This document shows positions 23,001 to 32,397 of a stretch of DNA of 64,000 bases, piece after piece. The stretch's first letter is position 1. The number at the start of each line of letters is the position of its first letter. The notes beneath the pieces were generated by a model that ran no database searches, was not told where the DNA came from, and was given only the letters and a program-made list of their open reading frames with translations. Source of the DNA: Nephrocerus scutellatus (Eukaryota > Arthropoda > Insecta > Diptera > Pipunculidae); assembly GCA_947095585.1 (NCBI GenBank), contig OX352761.1:20661277-20725276 (forward strand), read 5' to 3'. Position numbers and translations under genes: made by a program.

Positions 23001-26000
23001 TTTATGTGTGTTCTAAATCAGTTATAACAGGTGCTCAAAGTGTCCTCCTTGGTTTTGTATGCATGATAGAGCCCGTTTTTGGATTTCACTGCGAATACTT
23101 ATTGATGTCAACTGCTTTTGATGACGCTTCTAGAATACGCTCTTCTAATTCACTTAGAGTTGCTATTTCGGTTGAATAAAGAAGTTCTTTCATTCTTTCA
23201 CATACAAAAAAATCCAATACTGTAAGGTTAGGAGATCTTGCATGTCAGTGAACTGGTCTATTTCTTCCTATCCAACGATTACCGTACTCTTCATCTAGTC
23301 AATTCTTAACCTCTCGACCATAGTGGTTTGGAGCACCATCCTGCTGCAAGTATGATGAAGCTAATTGAATCGGTGGAATGTCCTCCAATATTTCTGGTAG
23401 ATCATTTCACAAAAACTCCAGATAGTTTGTAGAATTCAGCCTGGGTGGTAGTTTGAAGAGGCCGATTAACTTGTTTCCAATTACACCTGCCCACATATTG
23501 ACGCTGAACTTGTGTTGATATGATGACTGTCTCCTTCTGTGTGGATTTTCCGCAGCCCATGTATGAAGATGTAAATTCAGAATCGTCCGTCCAAAGAATT
23601 CCGCTAATAAACTCGTTGTCATCCAAGCTCCGCTCCAGCAACCAGTTAGAAAACTCAAGTCTCTTTTTCAAATCATCGGGAAGCAGTTCTTGAACAGGTG
23701 TATGGTGGTATGGATAGAGATTTTCTTCATAAAGTGCATTAGAAATTTATGTCTGGAAACATTGAATTGCATAGCTAAGCGTCTGATCCCGTGCAATCTT
23801 AAAACGGGCTCTAGCATGCATACAAATCCAAGAAGGATTCTTTGAGCACATGTTATAACTGTTTTTGTACACACATAAAAAAAATTATCTGAAACCATAC
23901 AAAATCAATTTTTATTTATAGCTTTTGGGGCTTAAAGCAAAAAACTCTTTTTTAAAATTTTACCTGCTGCAGGTTTTCCCGAGTATCATAAAATCTATGG
24001 GGTTTCCGCAAACTTGTTGGAGATTTTTATTTTTATTATTCTTACGTTCATAAGACAAAAGTAATAAAACGTTATGTTTATTACACATTTTCTGTAGAAA
24101 ATTTACCTCAAAGTCAAAAATTATCATGGGCAAGAAAACTGGAGCCGGCATAGAAGTTGGATATCTGAAGACTCAAATAAGATATCAACTTTATTTAAAC
24201 GCAGATACAAAGGCTAGTATTTCTTCTAAAAACAAGGTCCTAAACTAAGTTTCTACCATGACTATTAACAGAGCCAATTCCGTTAACATGGGTCAGGGTA
24301 CACCGAAGTAAGCTTTTTCTTAAATCCCCGATACATGATGTCAACATTGGAGATAGACCCTTACTGCAGAACGATTTTTTTCTTAGAATATACCTAAAAG
24401 TCATTTCCTAAATTATTGTGTACGAATTAGGGGACACCCTGTATAATAAATCAAACGTAGCTCTATAGATTTCAAAATAAAAAAGTCTGATACGTTTTTT
24501 GCGTACATATGATGTAATTTTGGCATTTTTATCAGTTGCCCACTTTTTTTTTCTTCGAATCTAACCCAGAGGTATAGTATATTAGAGGAATACGTCACAT
24601 AGATCACGCGCGCAAAAGTCCAGGGTAACATGCATAATAATAGTTACGAGTTGCTGGAGGGAATTAGCTGAATACTGCACTAATTGAGGAGGTTTTGAAG
24701 CACAAGTTCACTCAGACTTGTAAACCAAATTCTTTAAGTTCTAAAAAAAACCTTCATTCGGTTTATTTCTACTCTATGAGTTAAACTGATTTCTGATTTG
24801 AATTCCTTTGTTTATTATTTTGAAAGATAAGAGAAAAAGCTTAAATGTTTAATTATTGATTCGTGGCAAATATGTAATGTGCTCTTTTTACTTTCTAAGT
24901 TATGCGCTGCAATTAAGGAATGCAACCAACCTTTCAACTTTGGGGGCCTGATTTGAATAACATGAACATTTTATGTAATTAAACATTTATACACTTTGTA
25001 TAGATACAATACTAGCTTTTCCCGGGTGCTCCCTCCACCCACTATTGCCTAAAGCTAAATAAAGCGCCACCTCTGTCGTTATCGCACAATGTAAAAGTTC
25101 CAGCTTAATCAGCTGTCTAGTTTTTGAGTTTCAGTGTCGTATTACAAATCAACAGACATTGATTTTTATATATATATATATATAGATTATAGTACGTATA
25201 CGTACAAAGCAGCGCAGCATATAGCACGCAGTCATTATGATGCCGCTATATATTGTGATGTTCATACAGCACAGAAAGGAGCGCAGCGAACAGTGGAGCA
25301 CACAGCACACAGTCGTTTTGATGCCCGACCGTTTTTTCGTCGACTTTAATTATTTAGTTTAAAATTGGTCGCCAAGAAAGGCGCTTATATTTAAACGGGA
25401 TAATATATAGCCTATGTTCATCCCTGAAAGTCCATTCTAAATATTAGTGAAAGAATTTTAGAAATCGGTCCAGTAGTTTCGAAGATTACCTCCTACAAAC
25501 AAACCAAAATATTAGTGTAGATCATGGAAAACTACCTATTTTTGGTTATTTTGCTGCATTGTTGTTTTTTACCATTTCCTTTATCTCCAATAGTTCAACT
25601 AATTGGTATTATCATTATAATTTTCAGCATATACCTTAGGCAAGACTAATAACTTAAATCAAACATTTGATTCACTTTTTTTCTTAATGTGAGTTACACA
25701 TTAAGTTCGTCACCCAAAGATTGACTCCTTATAACAGATACCTCTTGAGTTTTGTCTTTTTTTTTTTAAAAAAAAACATTCATTGCACTCGCGATCAATT
25801 AATAAAATCACAAATCAACTCATACTTGAACCATTGGATGCGGTTGAACGATCATTTCCTCTCCAGTTAATCCGTTTGACAGATCCGGCCGAAAGATAAA
25901 AGTGTTTCGCATAGTAAATGAAATGGAGTCTTCGACAACATCATCGACTAAATCGTATTTATCCTTCCATTCTCTGATGGGGATACAATTTTTTTGGAGA

Positions 26001-26396
26001 AATTTTAGATCGGTGCGCAATTGGCTTTCTCTATTGTCATCTTACTCAAAGTAATATGGTCCGATTTCATCCAAATTCGCTTTTCCACCGGCAATCACTT
26101 CATCTGGGTTTGTTATGTTAAATACGTATATGAGGAAATCCAAATGAAATGGTGTTTCCGTCCAGATATCTCGTACATCAGTTCCAGGTTTGAGTGATAC
26201 TTGCTAGTTGTATCGAGTGAAACAACAAAAAAAAACTACATTTAGATAATCCCAAAAGTCACGTTTTTAACAAACTCTGTACAACCTTTGAGACAATAAA
26301 TTTCAGAATTCTGGGGAACATAACCCAACCGAAAATGATTCCAAATAACAAAATTCCACCGGAACCGACCAAAAGTTTATTCCGATTGACTATCAT
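16830..26396 (-). CDS. Snmp1: Sensory neuron membrane protein 1 (CD36 family), 8-exon gene
   Basis: Eight coding exons join in frame: 26396-26286, 26203-26046, 25973-25826, 20452-20198, 20121-19825, 17621-17412, 17298-17120 and 17067-16830. They give 531 codons before TAA, close to the roughly 550 of Drosophila SNMP1. Order: short cytosolic N-terminus; membrane segment at residues 8-30 ([18 protein letters not shown]); a large ectodomain with CD36-type cysteines and four N-glycosylation sequons (NIT, NQT, NHS, NKT); a second membrane segment at about 460-482; then a Ser/Pro/Gln-rich cytosolic tail. [44 protein letters not shown] and GLNPNEKDH are family hallmarks. SNMP1 sits in the ciliary membrane of olfactory neurons and passes lipid pheromones to odorant receptors; that role is known in Drosophila and moths and inferred here. 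No stop or frameshift was found. Introns 3 and 5 hold transposons and repeats. Confidence 0.95.
17120..17298 (-). CDS. Snmp1: Snmp1 exon 7
   Basis: The acceptor is AACAG before ATG TCC; the donor is TT|GTAAGT, phase 2. Encodes [27 protein letters not shown] and the NKT sequon close to the second membrane segment. Confidence 0.93.
17412..17621 (-). CDS. Snmp1: Snmp1 exon 6
   Basis: The acceptor is TTTAG; the donor is ATT|GTAAGT, phase 0; 70 codons. Encodes [45 protein letters not shown] and [17 protein letters not shown], with the conserved cysteine cluster. Confidence 0.94.
17800..18447. repeat. ACATGTAAC minisatellite in Snmp1 intron 5, left block
   Basis: Degenerate copies of ACATGTAACAAAGTAACA, ATGTAACATATGTTAC and related 10-17 bp modules. 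Many copies are partly self-complementary (ACATGT, GTAAC/GTTAC), so strands can pair locally. Continues as the right block after an inserted LINE fragment. Confidence 0.9.
18448..19094 (+). mobile_element. R1/LOA-like LINE 3' fragment inside the ACATGTAAC array
   Basis: Runs antisense to Snmp1. The plus strand carries an RNase H-type block ([27 protein letters not shown], then TLIWSPG), then the C-terminal zinc-knuckle-like region ([15 protein letters not shown] at 18798, [14 protein letters not shown]), ending in a TAG at about 19031. The RNase H part is frameshifted. Array sequence lies directly on both sides, so the insertion is younger than the array. Confidence 0.8.
19105..19680. repeat. 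ACATGTAAC minisatellite in Snmp1 intron 5, right block
   Basis: Same modules as 17800-18447, ending about 145 bp before the donor of exon 5. Open frames across it, rich in Tyr, Cys, Thr and Leu, are repeat artefacts. Confidence 0.9.
19825..20121 (-). CDS. Snmp1: Snmp1 exon 5
   Basis: The acceptor is CGCAG; the donor is AGG|GTAAGT, phase 0; 99 codons. Encodes [57 protein letters not shown] and LDLGDIR. Repeat-filled intron 5 follows. Confidence 0.94.
20198..20452 (-). CDS. Snmp1: Snmp1 exon 4
   Basis: The acceptor is ATTAG; the donor is AAG|GTGAGT, phase 0; 85 codons. Encodes [46 protein letters not shown] and the NQTHF sequon. Confidence 0.93.
20590..21990 (+). mobile_element. RTE-clade LINE reverse transcriptase (Snmp1 intron 3, antisense)
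   Basis: The plus strand reads through the RT domain. Blocks: [18 protein letters not shown] (20675-20725), a frameshifted fingers region, [20 protein letters not shown] (20955-21020), [15 protein letters not shown] (21065-21110), [18 protein letters not shown], then [13 protein letters not shown] where YADD is usual, so the second catalytic Asp reads Gly. It continues through VAGLKI to a C-terminal [14 protein letters not shown] near 21870-21905. The longest clean frame is about 250 residues. It is inactive. Its 3' part matches the inverted scrap at 63106-63392. Confidence 0.88.
22100..22437 (+). mobile_element. Short non-autonomous element, copy 1 (5'-truncated)
   Basis: Shares with 25200-25522 the blocks AGCAGCGCAGCA, CAGTCATTATGATGCCGCTA, CCGTTTTTTCGTCGA, AACGGGATAATA, CCTGAAAGTCCATTC and ATCGGTCCAGTAGTTTC, ending in ATATTAGTA-like bases. 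No coding capacity. Same orientation as copy 2; the pair brackets the mariner in intron 3. Confidence 0.75.
22452..24443 (-). mobile_element. Mariner-like transposon with ~640-bp terminal inverted repeats
   Basis: The tips TACAGGATGTCACC (22452) and, inverted, TACAGGGTGTCCCC (24443) are flanked by TA on both sides, the Tc1/mariner target duplication. The inverted repeats run about 22452-23090 and 23795-24443. Between and slightly into them, the minus strand encodes a decayed transposase: [12 protein letters not shown], then [22 protein letters not shown] (first catalytic Asp region), [14 protein letters not shown], NYLEFL, a decayed QQDG region with [10 protein letters not shown], then PARSPNLT-LDFFVW-like. 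Two or more frameshifts inactivate it. A CAG microsatellite (22922-22949) sits in one arm only. Arms this long are unusual, since mariners typically have about 30 bp. Confidence 0.85.
24446..25009. other. Snmp1 intron 3, unassigned
   Basis: AT-rich intronic DNA between transposons; no motif recognised. Confidence 0.4.
25010..25525 (+). mobile_element. Short non-autonomous element, copy 2 (more complete)
   Basis: Starts near ATACTAGCTTTTCCCGGG and ends near CCAAAATATTAGTGTAGA. The 3' two thirds match 22100-22437. A TA run is at 25167-25186. The ACTAGC start and ATTAGT end resemble small RTE-derived or Helitron-like insect repeats; which of these it is I cannot say. Confidence 0.7.
25826..25973 (-). 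CDS. Snmp1: Snmp1 exon 3
   Basis: The acceptor is ATCAG; the donor is CAA|GTATGA, phase 0. Encodes [24 protein letters not shown] and [11 protein letters not shown]. Intron 2 is 72 bp. The 5.4-kb intron 3 follows. Confidence 0.93.
26046..26203 (-). CDS. Snmp1: Snmp1 exon 2
   Basis: The acceptor is CTAG before CAA; the donor is GA|GTAAG, phase 2. Encodes [14 protein letters not shown] through the sequon NITNPDE and the EIGPYYF segment. Intron 1 is 82 bp. Confidence 0.93.
26286..26396 (-). CDS. Snmp1: Snmp1 exon 1
   Basis: Starts at ATG 26396 ([14 protein letters not shown]) and encodes the first 37 residues with the N-terminal membrane anchor. The donor follows AAG as GTTGTA, phase 0. Drosophila SNMP1 begins in the same way, which supports this start. 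Confidence 0.92.
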
Positions 26397-26881
26397 ACTT
26401 GAATGTTCGTATTCGTCGCGGGTGTTGTCTTTTTCTCAACTGAACACGTCTGTTACTTAACAAAATCTGAATTGTGCAAAAAAATCGAAATGATATTTTA
26501 TGACGGATATTGGAGAATATTTTATTATCAATTGCTACTTTGCGATGGGAAAATGCGAGCCGTTACACGGTCACTATATCACCATAGACCTCATCCTATG
26601 CTTTGGGTCACGAATAGTTATTACTGACCGACAGTTTGTTGGTAGATGTGCTACGAATTGTGCGGATTTTGAAGGAGGTACGCAGGGTGGTGGTAGATTT
26701 AATAAATACACTGTTTTGCCAACCCCTCAACTTCCGTTGAGAGAATAACTAACAACTTAGGAGACGTGCAATGTATTGCGTATATCTTCAAGGTTTTAAG
26801 CGCCATAACGGCCCATACCCATAATAAAAGGTTGCCAAGCGTTACGAAAATCTAACGTAAGCTCAACAGTAAATAAAGTTT
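26397..26881. promoter_or_regulatory. Snmp1 5' flank (putative promoter and 5' UTR)
   Basis: This is the roughly 480 bp upstream of the Snmp1 start codon before the next retrotransposon. No TATA box or initiator can be assigned with confidence. The promoter is placed here by position only. Confidence 0.3.
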
Positions 26882-28200
26882 TTTTTTTTTTAAATTTACA
26901 CAAGCTCAAGGGTTTTGCACCTTAGCTCAGCGTGGGCTTTAGTAAATTAGGGAGTGGAAAAGATGAAATAAATGACTGCAGATCAATAGGAGATCATTAT
27001 TGAAAATGAGAAAGAGTGTCGAAGACAAAACAGAGCCTTGTGGGACACCGGCGTTTTTGCGGTGAACATTGGATTTGAAACCGTCCAATACGACTTGAAT
27101 TGAACGGTTAAAAATCTAGTTACTAGTCCAATCAAGCAGGGCCTTATCAATTCCATTTTCATTTTCATTTTCGACAAAAGAGCTTGACGCCAGACTGTGT
27201 CAAATGCCTTGGAAATATCAAGTGCAACAACTTAACTTTCACCAAATTTGTGAATAGATGGTTCCACTTTTCATGAAGATAAGCCATCAGGTCACCTGTA
27301 GAACGTGGCCTACGAAAACCGTACTGCCGGTCGCTTAGGATTTCACGTGATTCAAGGTTTTGCATAACATTACGATTGATCAGCGTGTCCATGTCCTTAG
27401 AAAGTATAGATGTTAGCGCTCGGTACGAGGATAGAGATGACGGTTCGCCTTTTTTAGGAACAGACTGGATAAGGGCTGTTTTCCAATTCTTTGGGACGAC
27501 TCCGGAAGAATAAGAGAAATGGAAAAGCCTCGCATAAGATAACGATGATCCATGGTTTTAGAAAGTATAGATGTTAGCGCTATGGGTCGGTGCGAAGGAA
27601 GAGATGACGGTTCGCCTTTTTTAGAAACATGCTGAACAAAGGCTGTTTTCCAATTAAGGTTCCAGAAGAATAAGAGAAATGGAGAAACCTACGCAGTGGC
27701 AAAGCCAACGTTGAAGAGATCCTCTTCAAAACTGTTGCAGGAATACAATCAGGCCTAGCAGATTTTTGAATGTTGAGATCATTTAATACTCTAACTAATT
27801 GACGAGTACGAAAGTAGATCTTTCCCATAGAAGGAATAGACTCTTTAAAGTACATGCGGTGACAACCCGTGAAGTTAGCTGCGAAATGTAAAGCAAGCGA
27901 ATTGGCATCGTCTACGTAGCTAACAGTTGGAATGTCATCCTGAATAAGCATCGGAATTGAATTTGTTTCATTTTTTGTCCCAGTTTCTGGTCATAGTCGA
28001 ATTTGACTCGTCTCAGGTAGGCATTGCAATCATTGCTGAGTAGTCTAAATTTGGTTCGGTTTTCCACAGTGTTTTTTTTTTTTTTTATATATATAATCAA
28101 AGGCATACCCCTCGGTTCCTGGTAGCCGCTTTGCGGATTAAATCATACCAAGCATTTTCCTTCGGTTTGATATACTTTGTCTTGGAAGGGACAAATTGTC
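26882..28200 (-). mobile_element. CR1/Jockey-like LINE, internally deleted, with poly(A)
   Basis: Minus-strand order: CNAYLRRVKFDYD near 28020; RT start LNDLNIQKSARPDCIPATVL (27800-27730); LPLRRFLHFSYSSG; a duplicated block (27411-27695); NVMQNLESREILSDRQYGF (27370-27310); KAFDTVW-like; then, frameshifted, KSNVHRK and GVPQGSVLS-like at about 27040. The YADD region and C-terminus are deleted. The 3' end GCCCACGCTGAGCTAAGGTG leads into an A run (26881-26894 as T on plus), matching the 3' end at 46810-46880. A T run at 28070-28087 is internal. Confidence 0.85.
27411..27695. repeat. 161-bp direct duplication within the CR1-like copy
   Basis: TGTTAGCGCT occurs at 27411 and 27572, and the following 120 bp (GATGACGGTTCGCCTTTTTT, GGCTGTTTTCCAATT, AGAATAAGAGAAATGGA) is repeated. 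Small differences show the duplication is not recent. Confidence 0.85.
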
Positions 28201-28259
28201 TCATACCCTCTTGGATTATGGTAGTGATCCAGATCTGGTTAAATAGATAGAAGGAACTT

Positions 28260-28385
28260 TTCGTTTCAATGAAGTCTGTGTGCTTTCTTTGACATTAAAG
28301 GTGCTTTCGATAACACTGGCTACGACTCAATAACAAGATCAATCCGTAGCAGACGTATCGAGGGCTCGACCCACCAATTAATCCC
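28260..28385 (+). mobile_element. LOA/R1-like RT scrap
   Basis: The plus strand reads FFDIKGAFDNTGYDSITRSI followed by RSRRIEGST. This is the first RT palm motif (DxxxAFD), with both sides lost. It faces the opposite way to its neighbour at 28740-30985. Confidence 0.75.
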
Positions 28386-28739
28386 ATTTCATCACCTATC
28401 ATTTGGTGTGGGTTGTTCTTTGATCTTCGTCATTTGTGTCGTCCGTCGAAGATTTGGGGGGACTATCGTCGCGAGAAAAATGCCAAGTGTGGAAGCTTTA
28501 AAACCATATCAGAACAGTCACAAGGCATGAGTGGCATTCTCTCAAAAACGAGTTTTAGATGACGCTGAAGAGAATGGCAAATCGAATTTTTTGGTGTGTT
28601 GATGGTGGACTTTCAACCGTTCTCACAACACTAATTTGAAGTTTTCTTGTTTCCATTCCATTGGCTGGAAGTCGTGACCGGGTCAGATTTATTTTTTAGA
28701 GATTTATTGAGTGGTTGGAGAGGTAAGGAAGTAAATAGC
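28386..28739. other. Unassigned DNA between LINE fragments
   Basis: No recognisable motif. It may be degraded LINE 3' UTR. Confidence 0.35.
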
Positions 28740-29885
28740 TAATAGAGTACTAGGACGAAGAGAGGCACAATCGTCACTCTATTTCGATCGCCTGCTATTC
28801 AAAAAGTTCAGTTTCAGGAAAGGTTTTATCATATCGCCAATATTATTTTCATTAGTAATTACTGATAAGCTTTCGGGGAATGTCGTGGTAGCCCATCTGA
28901 TACCACAGCAAGGTTCCGGTTCTGAACCAGCCCTGGCTAGTTTATCCGCATGTTCGTTGCCTGCAACACCCTGGTGACCTGGGACCAAACCTAGTTTTAC
29001 CTATTGAGCCGTGCCAGGGATTAGACTCCATGATGCTGAACGATAGCGCTTTCAGTGCTGCCTGCCTGACTATCTAAAAAGATATAAATCGTAGCACCTA
29101 TAATACCCTTACTAAGGTTTATCCTAGCGCAGTCCTCAATGGCATAGAGTTTCCCTTGGAAAACACTGGGACTCTTACCCATCGGTATTGAGACTTTGGT
29201 GTTGGTTCCGAATACCCCAGCTCCCAATCCAGAATTCATCTTTGATCCGTCTGTGTACCAGACCAGACCTTTATTATCCAGTGCTGGAGCACTATTAGCG
29301 CAGACTGCTCGGTTGCCGATCGTACGAGGTACATTCTTAGGACCTTAGTAATAGAACCACTGGTCTAACTATGGTTTTACCACTTCTGTTGCCAGAAGAG
29401 CTAGAGTAGAATGCCCAGTGGTCATGCTGGTCGAAGTAATTGGTCTAATGACCTTCTTCCTAGGGGAGATACCGGAGCCGTATTGATCAACATGCCCAGC
29501 AGCGTTGCTGATCGAAGTGGACGGTTGTGGTGTTTGAGTGGCGGGTGTTACCCCGGAAACATCGTTTTTATCATGTCCATCGGCGGTGTTTGAAGAGGAG
29601 GGGGGCATCCTCTTTAATGGAAGTACCGCGGCCAGTCTTGTCGGTGCTCCTGAGGATTAGCTTTACATAACCAAAGCGGTAGCAAATTTGTATCTGTTTA
29701 GCTTAGTCAAGGAGGCGTCGTCTATCGCCAATATGAGGTGGAGGAGTTCACCTTCTTGCTTCCTCTGTTTAACTTTCCACGAGTTAGCCTGCAGCCCGGA
29801 ATTCAGCGCCGCGATTGTAGCTAGAATCTAGTCCGAAGATAGCCCAAAACTCTGTGGAAAGATCCCGCGGAAGATGTGTGGTTTA

Positions 29886-30351
29886 GGGAATGATACTTCT
29901 TCCACCAGCGTTACGTTCAATATACTCTTGGCTCTAATCTTCTCGACGTTCGAGCGCAATCACCCCGCAGTTGTACCGTCTATGCACACTAAAATGAGCC
30001 ACCCCGTTTTGAAATATGAGCCGGTAAATTGCGGCCAAACACCGCTATCGGTCGTCTCAATCGAGGTGCCAATAACCGCCTCCTAAAAACGATCCATTTG
30101 CTCATTTGTGAGGTTTTGGGGAATGATCCTTTTTCCACCAGCGTCACGGTCAATCCACTCTTGGCTGTAATCTTCTCGAAGCTCGAGCGCAACCACTCCG
30201 CAGTAGTGCCGGTCTATACACACGAAAATGAGCCAACCCGTTTTAAAATATGAGCCGATAAATTGCGGCCAAACACCATTATCTCAATCGAGGTGTCAAT
30301 AACCGCCTCCTGAAAACGAGCCATTTCCTCATTTTTGAGGGACGACACCCC
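29886..30351. repeat. 233-bp tandem duplication in the LOA-like ORF1
   Basis: GGGAATGAT is at 29886 and 30119, and the two units align along their length (CCACCAGCGT(T/C)ACG, CGAGCGCAA(T/C)CACTCCGCAGT-like, AAATATGAGCCG(G/A)TAAATTG). Divergence of roughly 10 percent by eye suggests an old event. Confidence 0.85.
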
Positions 30352-30556
30352 CCAACCTGACAGCACTAGCCACTTAGCTGAAGGTGAGTATGTCAGGTGT
30401 AGGTTCCGCCTTAACTTTCTTGGCACCCGAATTGGGTTTAGATTGATCCTCAGATCTAATTCGCTTAATAATGCGTTGTTTGGTAGGAGCTGTTTTGGCA
30501 TATTCGAGAGCACTCTCTCTACTCCCGCCAGTGCGTATAGCATGTCCAAACTGACT

Positions 30557-30960
30557 TTTCTCAAGCGAGTTCATTTTGATGAATCCACGCCTTTGTTTTT
30601 GTAACTGTAGTCCATCTAATGCTTTCCCAATATAAGAACAACCGGATCCCTCCGAGATGGCGCTATAAGTGTGGATGCGTATGAATGAGAGGTTGTAGAT
30701 TCTACATCGTCTAATGAATCGGAGGTTGTAGATTCTACATCGTCTAATCCCACTTAAGTGGGACATAAGTCCTAATTTTTTCTCAAGCGTGTTAATTTTG
30801 ATGAATCCACCCCTTTGTTTCTGTAACTGCAGTCCATCTAATGCCTTTCCAATAGAAGAACAACTGGATTTCTCCGAGATGACGCTACAGACTTCAGCAA
30901 ATGTGGATGGGTCAGAATTAGAGGTTGTAGATTCGTCTACATCGTCTAATCCCACTTAAG
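30557..30960. repeat. ~222-bp tandem duplication in the LOA-like ORF1
   Basis: TTCTCAAGCG begins both units (30557 and 30779). Each carries CAGTCCATCTAATGC and GAGGTTGTAGATTC-type blocks, and in protein KALDGLQLQKQRxGFIK. The unit boundary coincides with the CCCACTTAAGTGGG palindrome. Confidence 0.85.
30751..30775. repeat. CCCACTTAAGTGGG palindrome with ACATAAGTCC
   Basis: A perfect 14-bp palindrome followed by ACATAAGTCC, the same order as at 48950-48975. A related arm is at 30948-31000. Confidence 0.75.
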
Positions 30961-30985
30961 TCCCAATTATTTATTTTGGGAATTA

Positions 30986-31585
30986 TGTCCCTGTGCCGGG
31001 AAAAGTAGATTAAAACTCATTGCTAGAAACCGCACACGCATGCGCGTAGCCGTAGTGATCTTAATCTCAAAGCTTCAGAATGAGTTCTCCAATATCTGGC
31101 TTTAGAGGATAAATGCCAGTATATCCATTTGTCAGAGTTACTTGTAGGTGTTGATTGAAGTGAAATTTCGAAATATCAAATTCTGTCATAGCATTCATTG
31201 TCAAGCCAGAATCGTTGACCTCACTAAAGTTTAAAACTTTTCCATCGCTAAACTATGATTAGTTGTTTTATATGCCTTGATGAACCTCTTGAATCTTGAA
31301 TTTTGGAGTATTTTAATGTTTTTTTTTCGTCAGATCAGATCACCAGGGAAGACTTCTAAAAAGTTTTCTAATTTATAACTTGCAATTGTTTCTGTCCTCC
31401 TTATTTTTATTTGCCTATAGTCCTCTCTACTTGTAATCAAACTTCTCTTTTCTTCATTGGCGAGCTTACATTACATAGCTCACCATAAGAAAATTACATA
31501 TCACTCTGGCAACCCTGTGAACAGATGTTTATGCATTTCTTTACTCCCAATGTAATTATCTAAAGAAAACGATACAACAGAAACG
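30986..31585. other. Non-coding DNA, no gene seen
   Basis: AT-rich and without recognisable repeats. Confidence 0.4.
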
Positions 31586-31591
31586 CCCCAG

Positions 31592-31650
31592 AAATTGCAA
31601 ATATTGCACGCACACATACACATACACACACACACACACATCACACACAT
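31592..31650. repeat. CA dinucleotide microsatellite
   Basis: An imperfect CA/CACACAT run of about 55 bp. On the minus strand it reads as Cys-Val repeats, an artefact. Confidence 0.9.
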
Positions 31651-32397
31651 ATTGGTTCGAATGTCATCGTTTAATTTTAGACCTGTCCCGGAGTGCACTA
31701 ACAATGCAAGTACATACGTTATACGTGCATTGCGTGAGTATCTTAGTCGTTTTGAATTGAAATTTTTAACATCTCCTAGCACCTGACTAATGTTTCACAA
31801 TTATTTTTGCCTTATCTGAGAGTTTTTTTTTCTTCAAAAAAATCAATAGACTTAAGTAAGGTGAAGTAGTTAACCTTAGAAGATGTCAAAAACATGTGGC
31901 TTCTGGTCGTTTAGTGTGTGAAAAAGGGAAAATGTTTCTAGAAGTTCGACAATGATTGCCACAACAAACATTGGTATTTCTCCTTAGAAAGGTTGGTGTC
32001 AGGCCAATAGCCTCAACTTTAAAAGGTGAAGGTGACGCCACGATCTTTCACCGGTATTATAGCTAAAAAAAAATGCTTACTATAAAAATAACTGTTGTTT
32101 TAATTTGCACTGCACCTCTTGCGTGCTTGTATCTTCCTAATATTTTATGCACTGATGCAATCATTGAAAATAGCTGCTTAAAAGTCTTCGCGGTAGTACA
32201 ATTTTTTAGGGTAGGGTGTCTTTTAATAACCATATTTACCTTCACAAATGGGATCCCGCAAAAAATCTCACCACCGAAGTTTGTGTTTGAAGAGTTTTGA
32301 CAGATTAATGTTAGCTTTGTTGTTCTTAAACACCTTGCCATGCTGTTATCCAGTTCAATAATATATTAAGTCATAGTCCTAAGTCAGTCAGCTGATA
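31651..32397. other. Non-coding DNA, no gene seen
   Basis: No splice-supported open frame and no transposon motif. Confidence 0.4.

Larger units (their letters stand above)
28740..30985 (-). mobile_element. LOA-like LINE with ORF1 joined to RNase H (endonuclease-RT deleted)
   Basis: The minus strand begins with an ORF1-type protein (30955-30374, uninterrupted for 193 codons, containing KALDGLQLQKQR twice). Next come segments with FKTGWLI and CIDRHY-like motifs duplicated (30330-29880), a Ser/Thr/Pro-rich stretch (29608-29369), and directly an RNase H domain: SGLGAGVFG (29230), LYAIEDCARINL (29140), YIFLDSQA (29090), VPGHQGVAGNEHADKLAR (28985-28930). The order matches LOA/I-type elements, but the endonuclease and reverse transcriptase (about 3 kb expected) are missing. 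Two tandem duplications lie in ORF1. Non-autonomous as it stands. Confidence 0.85.
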
